Below, in pieces: positions 60,372 through 64,000 of a stretch of 64,000 nt of DNA (within the stretch, counting starts at the first letter, position 1; every line of letters starts with the position of its first letter). Under the pieces are notes generated by a model. The model made no database searches and had not been told where the DNA came from. It was given only the letters and a program-made list of their open reading frames with translations. Made by a program: the position numbers and the translations under genes. The stretch is from JAOTZA01 sp965224065 (GTDB lineage Bacteria > Acidobacteriota > Thermoanaerobaculia > Multivoradales > JAHEKO01): NCBI GenBank assembly GCA_965224065.1, contig CBDCYF010000005.1:2852001-2916000 (forward strand). Direction: 5' to 3'.

Positions 60372-60708
60372 GACGGCTTTGAGTCCTGAATGGTTCCGGC
60401 GGATTTCCTTAGGGCATCCGCTTGTGCGGAGGAAAGGAGCAAAGGGTGGGCCATCGCTTCATCGACATGTGTCGATTGGAGGCGCCGACAACGGAGGGCC
60501 CAAATTCTGCTGTGTTGATGAAGAGATAGGGCGACCGAAGGCAGAGGCGTCGATCCGGTTGGAAGAAGAAAAAAGTGCCGACGGTTTCCGCCGAACCGAA
60601 AATTCGGTGCACCATCCCTTTCCCGTCGACCCCCTCCCCGGTGTGTCTCCTTGCGCGGCTCGTTTGGTTGTGTTAGTGTTCACTAACGAAACGGAAGGGA
60701 GCCAAGCT
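60372..60708. promoter_or_regulatory. 337-base divergent intergenic region
   Basis: Holds promoters for the S8 peptidase and the FG-GAP protein. Small palindromes are ATCGACATGTGTCGAT (60461-60476), ACCGAAAATTCGGT (60595-60608) and GTTAGTGTTCACTAAC (60672-60687). No gene is supported; a GTG ORF of 27 codons at 60446-60529 has an AAAGGAG site but no other support. Confidence 0.45.
60672..60687 (+). promoter_or_regulatory. Palindromic operator GTTAGTGTTCACTAAC
   Basis: A perfect 7+7 palindrome 21 bases before the FG-GAP gene start. The symmetry and TTAGTG...CACTAA pattern resemble TetR-family operators. No regulator gene is adjacent. Confidence 0.5.
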
Positions 60709-62409
60709 ATGAAAACGCGATTGACTCAGCAGCCTTTGCGGAACTTGCTATTTGCGGCTTTGGCGGTGTTTCTAACGGCTGACGGCGCAGCCGTGGCCAC
60801 CCCCGACCAGGTAGCCGCAGAATCCCTTTTCGAGCCGTATGAAGTAGTCACCGGCCGGGCGGACCGCCAGACGGTCTTGACGGGGTTCTTTCTTGGTGGC
60901 GCCGTCGCGGACCTGGCCGTGGTGACGATCGGCGAAGGTGGCGACCGCTACCTACGCATCTATACGTTTGGAGACGGCGGCGGCGGCGATGGGGAACACG
61001 GATGGGCACCGGCTCTCGACGCGACCCTCGGTCCCCGGACGCGGTTTGTCGACGTGGCCGACATCGGCGGCCGTGACCGCCTGATCACGTACGAGGACGG
61101 CCGCCTGAACTGGTTCGACCCCGACTCGGCGACATTGCGACCGCTGGTGGAGGTCGCGGTGGAATACAAGTCGACGCACGACCTCAAAGGTAGTCCCACC
61201 CTGTCAGGGGGAAAGCCTCCGCGTGTGGACATCACCCGGGATCTGAATCGCGACGGGCGCGACGACCTGCTGGTGCCGGACATCGGTGGTTTCTGGGTAT
61301 CGATCCAGAGAAGCGACGGGTCATTCACCGAGGCCGTGAAACTGGGTCCTCCGGAGCCATTTCGCGATGAGCTTGTCGGGAATCTGAATCCGGGCGGCGG
61401 CGCCTCGGACGAATCGCTCACCTACGGCGACGTCGGCATTACCGCCTCGACCCTGCCGTTGTATCTGGGCCGCGTCCACGAGATGGACTACAACCGGGAC
61501 GGACGGAGCGATCTGATGTTCTGGAACGACGACCACTTCGAGGTTCATCTCCAGGACGAGGATGGATTGTTTGCCCCGGTGGCCGAGACATTCGTCCCCG
61601 ACGTGCCCTTCGATTCCGACGGCGTCTACTCGCATGCCTTCGAATTCAGAGGCCAGGGCCTGGCCTCGTTCCTCTTTGGAGTCGGAAAGAAGACCAAAGG
61701 GACGGTGCTGCACTCATTGCGCGACCTGAACGGCGACGGCATCGCCGACCTGACGACCCTGACGCTTTCGGGCCGCAGCGTGAACAAACAAAGGAGCGTG
61801 TACGAGGTTCATTTCGGCGCGGGCACCGCCGAGGCACCCGCCGGTGCCGCGTTCGCGCGGGGCGCCGACGCGGTGATCCGACCGCGAGGAAAGGGCGGAG
61901 CCATGCAGCCCTGGGGCTACTCGGTCCAGTGGTTCGATGATCTCGATGGTGACGGTCGAGTCGAGATCCTGTTTAGAGAAGTCACCGTCGGGCTCGGCGG
62001 GATGGCCCGCGCGCTCGTCGGCAATTCCGTCCCGATCAATCTCGAGTTCTACCGCCTGGAAAACGGCTCCTATCCCGATAAACCCACCTTCAAGAGGAAG
62101 ATTCGGCGCTTTGCCCCCTTTGCTGGACTGGGCAACGTCTACTTCCCGCCGGTGCTGGTGGGGGATGTGAACGGCGACCGGCGCTCGGATCTGTTGGTGG
62201 GGGAGAGCCCCAAAGAGTTGCAGGTTTTTCTCGGCGTGCCGGGCTCAGGCCTGTTTGCGCAGCGGCCCCTCAAGGTAGCGGTCGCCTTGCCTTCCGACGA
62301 GCGAAACGCTCGGCTGGTGGACCTCAACCGGGACGGCAAGCAGGACATCGTCGCACATCACCCGTCGGCGAAAGGGCCGAATCGGGTGGTGATGCTGGTT
62401 GCCCGCTAG
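60709..62409 (+). CDS. Secreted FG-GAP/VCBS-repeat protein
   Basis: 566 residues from ATG 60709 (AAGGGAG upstream) with a signal peptide (LLFAALAVFLTADGAAVA). Calcium-binding-like motifs of the VCBS/FG-GAP type recur: DLNRDGRDDLLV, DYNRDGRSDLMF, DLNGDGIADLTT, DLDGDGRVEILF, DVNGDRRSDLLV, DLNRDGKQDIVA. Such propellers bind calcium and act in adhesion or as protein scaffolds. No enzyme domain is visible. It is monocistronic, with an operator-like palindrome upstream. Confidence 0.87.
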   Translation: MKTRLTQQPLRNLLFAALAVFLTADGAAVATPDQVAAESLFEPYEVVTGRADRQTVLTGFFLGGAVADLAVVTIGEGGDRYLRIYTFGDGGGGDGEHGWAPALDATLGPRTRFVDVADIGGRDRLITYEDGRLNWFDPDSATLRPLVEVAVEYKSTHDLKGSPTLSGGKPPRVDITRDLNRDGRDDLLVPDIGGFWVSIQRSDGSFTEAVKLGPPEPFRDELVGNLNPGGGASDESLTYGDVGITASTLPLYLGRVHEMDYNRDGRSDLMFWNDDHFEVHLQDEDGLFAPVAETFVPDVPFDSDGVYSHAFEFRGQGLASFLFGVGKKTKGTVLHSLRDLNGDGIADLTTLTLSGRSVNKQRSVYEVHFGAGTAEAPAGAAFARGADAVIRPRGKGGAMQPWGYSVQWFDDLDGDGRVEILFREVTVGLGGMARALVGNSVPINLEFYRLENGSYPDKPTFKRKIRRFAPFAGLGNVYFPPVLVGDVNGDRRSDLLVGESPKELQVFLGVPGSGLFAQRPLKVAVALPSDERNARLVDLNRDGKQDIVAHHPSAKGPNRVVMLVAR

Positions 62410-62438
62410 CCGGTGCATCTCACCCACCCAGAAGGTGG

Positions 62439-64000
62439 TCAGGAGCGCCGCTGGATCCTGGCCCAGGTGTCCCGAAGGGTTACCGTCCGGTTGAAGACCG
62501 GCCGTCCGGGCGCCGAATCCGGGTCGACGCAAAAGTAGCCGGTGCGCTCGAACTGGACGCGGTCCCCGGGCACGGCTTTCGCCAGACTCGGCTCGACCCG
62601 GCAGTCCGTGAGGACCTCCAGCGAGTCGGGATTCAGATGGTCGGTGAAGTCCCCGCCTTCCTCGACCACATTGGGATTCTCGCTGGCAAAAAGATGGTCG
62701 TAGAGCCGCACCTCGGCCTGGATCGCGTGTCGGGCCGAGACCCAGTGGATGGTGCCGCGGACCTTGCGGCCGTCCGGGGCCTGGCCGCCGCGGGTCTCGG
62801 GATCGTAGGTGCAGCGTAGCTCCACGACCTCCCCGTTCTCGTCCTTCACCACGTCGGTGCACGTGATGAAGTAGCCGTAGCGCAACCGCACCTCGCGCCC
62901 CGGCGCCAGACGGAAGAACTTCTTGGGAGGGTCTTCCATGAAGTCGCTCCGCTCGATCCACAGCTCGCGGGCAAAAGGCACGCGCCGGGTGCCGGCGCTT
63001 TCGTCCTCGGGGTTGTTGACCGCCTCTAGCTCCTCGTCCCCGCGGTCTCCTGCTTGGGGGTAATTCTCGATGACGATCTTGAGCGGCCGGAGAACCGCCA
63101 TCACCCGCTGAGCCGTGCGGTTGAGATCCTCTCGCAGACAGTGCTCGAGCAGCGCCAGCTCGACCGTGCTGTTGGCCTTGGCGACGCCGATGCGGTTGCA
63201 GAAGTCGCGGATTGCGGCCGGTGTGTAACCTAGCCGGCGAAGCCCCGAAAGCGTCGGCATCCGCGGGTCGTCCCAACCCGCGACGTGACCTTCTTCGACC
63301 AAGCGCCGCAGCTTGCGCTTGGACAGGACCGTGTGGCTGACGGCCAGCCGGGCGAACTCGATCTGTCGCGATGGGTAGATCTCGAGCTCGCGGATAAACC
63401 AATCGTAGAGAGGGCGGTGGTTCTCGAACTCCAGCGAGCACAGCGAGTGGGTGATCTTCTCGATCGAGTCCGACTGACCGTGAGTGAAGTCGTAGGTCGG
63501 GTAGATGCACCAATCGTCGCCGCGCCGGTAATGGGGCGCGTGAACGATGCGGTACATCACGGGGTCGCGCAAGTTGAAGTTGCCGGCCGCCATGTCGATC
63601 TTGGCGCGCAGCACCTTTGCGCCGTTTTCGAACTCACCGGCGCGCATCCGCTCGAAAAGCTCGAGATTCTCCTCGACCGGACGATCGCGAAACGGGCTCT
63701 CGCGCCCGGGCTCGGTCAGCGAGCCCCGATACTCACGGATCTCGTCGGCCGACAAGTCGTCGACGTAGGCCTTCCCCTTGCGGATCAGGGCCACGGCGAA
63801 ATCATAGAGCTGCTCGAAGTAGTCCGAGGCGTAGTACTCGCGGTCCCCCCAGTCGAAACCCAGCCAGCGGATGTCGTTCTTGATCGACTCGACGTACTCG
63901 GGGTCCTCGCGCAGTGGGTTGGTGTCGTCGAAGCGCAGGTTGCACGCGCCGTTGAACTCCTCGGCGAGCCCGAAGTTGACGCAGATCGCCTTGGCGTGGC
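62439..64000 (-). CDS. glnS: Glutaminyl-tRNA synthetase (5' end outside window)
   Basis: The frame is open to the right edge, so the N-terminus is missing. Visible: GHAKAICVNFGLA (just after HIGH), FDDTNPLREDPEYVESIK, AGNFNLRDPVMYRI, YDFTHGQSDSIEKITHSLCSLEF, the KMSKS-like VLSKRKLRRLVEEGHVAGWDDPRM and the C-terminal anticodon-binding barrels. About 520 codons remain of a usual 550-580. It charges tRNA-Gln. The family and order of blocks leave little doubt. Confidence 0.96.
   Translation of the reverse strand, partial: HAKAICVNFGLAEEFNGACNLRFDDTNPLREDPEYVESIKNDIRWLGFDWGDREYYASDYFEQLYDFAVALIRKGKAYVDDLSADEIREYRGSLTEPGRESPFRDRPVEENLELFERMRAGEFENGAKVLRAKIDMAAGNFNLRDPVMYRIVHAPHYRRGDDWCIYPTYDFTHGQSDSIEKITHSLCSLEFENHRPLYDWFIRELEIYPSRQIEFARLAVSHTVLSKRKLRRLVEEGHVAGWDDPRMPTLSGLRRLGYTPAAIRDFCNRIGVAKANSTVELALLEHCLREDLNRTAQRVMAVLRPLKIVIENYPQAGDRGDEELEAVNNPEDESAGTRRVPFARELWIERSDFMEDPPKKFFRLAPGREVRLRYGYFITCTDVVKDENGEVVELRCTYDPETRGGQAPDGRKVRGTIHWVSARHAIQAEVRLYDHLFASENPNVVEEGGDFTDHLNPDSLEVLTDCRVEPSLAKAVPGDRVQFERTGYFCVDPDSAPGRPVFNRTVTLRDTWARIQRRS

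Noticed and set aside
60446..60529. GTG-started 27-codon ORF with AAAGGAG site
   Set aside because: No paralogue and no conserved features seen; a binding site alone is not enough.

Overview
The window is a GC-rich bacterial chromosome segment from a Gram-negative (two TonB-dependent receptors, a TonB protein, an outer-membrane porin, several lipoproteins and Tat substrates). The gene mix points to an Acidobacteriota-like organism, possibly a Thermoanaerobaculia relative: winged-helix/TPR membrane regulators, an EndoQ-UvrD fusion, a lexA-imuA-imuB-dnaE2 cassette, and an S8 protease with a WSD repeat tail. This taxonomic guess is inference; there is no rRNA in the window. No CRISPR array, insertion sequence or transposase was seen.

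Layout: 1-5882 holds the end of a FecR-type anti-sigma gene, a FecA-like receptor and an S9 peptidase, probably for import and digestion of a chelate or peptide. 5999-8982 (minus) has a spondin-domain protein and an OmpR-type two-component system. 9088-12294 is a repair nuclease-helicase fusion. 12436-12601 is a short autonomous unit encoding a 15-residue peptide. 12662-15675 holds a TraB/GumN-like lipoprotein and a winged-helix/TPR regulator. 15722-18759 (minus) encodes two secreted proteins sharing an N-terminal module, one with fibre-like repeats. 18932-24987 (minus) is the SOS mutasome operon. 25052-29858 has small conserved proteins, a degraded AraC fragment, a Rossmann-fold dehydrogenase-like protein and a second TonB-dependent receptor.

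30225-37785 is a respiratory operon: porin, Rieske protein, cytochrome b, octaheme HAO-like cytochrome, NapA-type nitrate reductase and a tetraheme NapB-like cytochrome. No NrfA, NapC or NapD lies in this operon, so nitrate reduction to nitrite and possibly further through an HAO-like enzyme is a reasonable model. Next come ogt, a Gly-rich membrane protein, a second winged-helix/TPR regulator (38847-41726) and a second peptide unit (41847-42044), clearly paralogous to the first. 42110-48265 has acetoacetyl-CoA synthetase divergent from a transporter-SDR-SDR-alkylglycerol monooxygenase operon. 48530-55197 has a DUF4407 protein, an arylsulfotransferase preceded by an AhpD-like gene with an in-frame UGA (CxxU motif and a bacterial SECIS-like hairpin), oligopeptidase B and a TonB protein. 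55198-64000 has a SnoaL-like protein, a truncated tRNA-Ser, extragenic palindromic repeats, transketolase, an S8 protease, an FG-GAP protein and most of glutaminyl-tRNA synthetase.

The most unusual items are (i) the two paralogous micro-ORF units (MKIxSQIxAG...Wx D peptides) with matching upstream palindrome, Shine-Dalgarno and 3' stem-loop, (ii) the probable selenoprotein, and (iii) the NapA plus HAO plus Rieske/cytochrome b operon.
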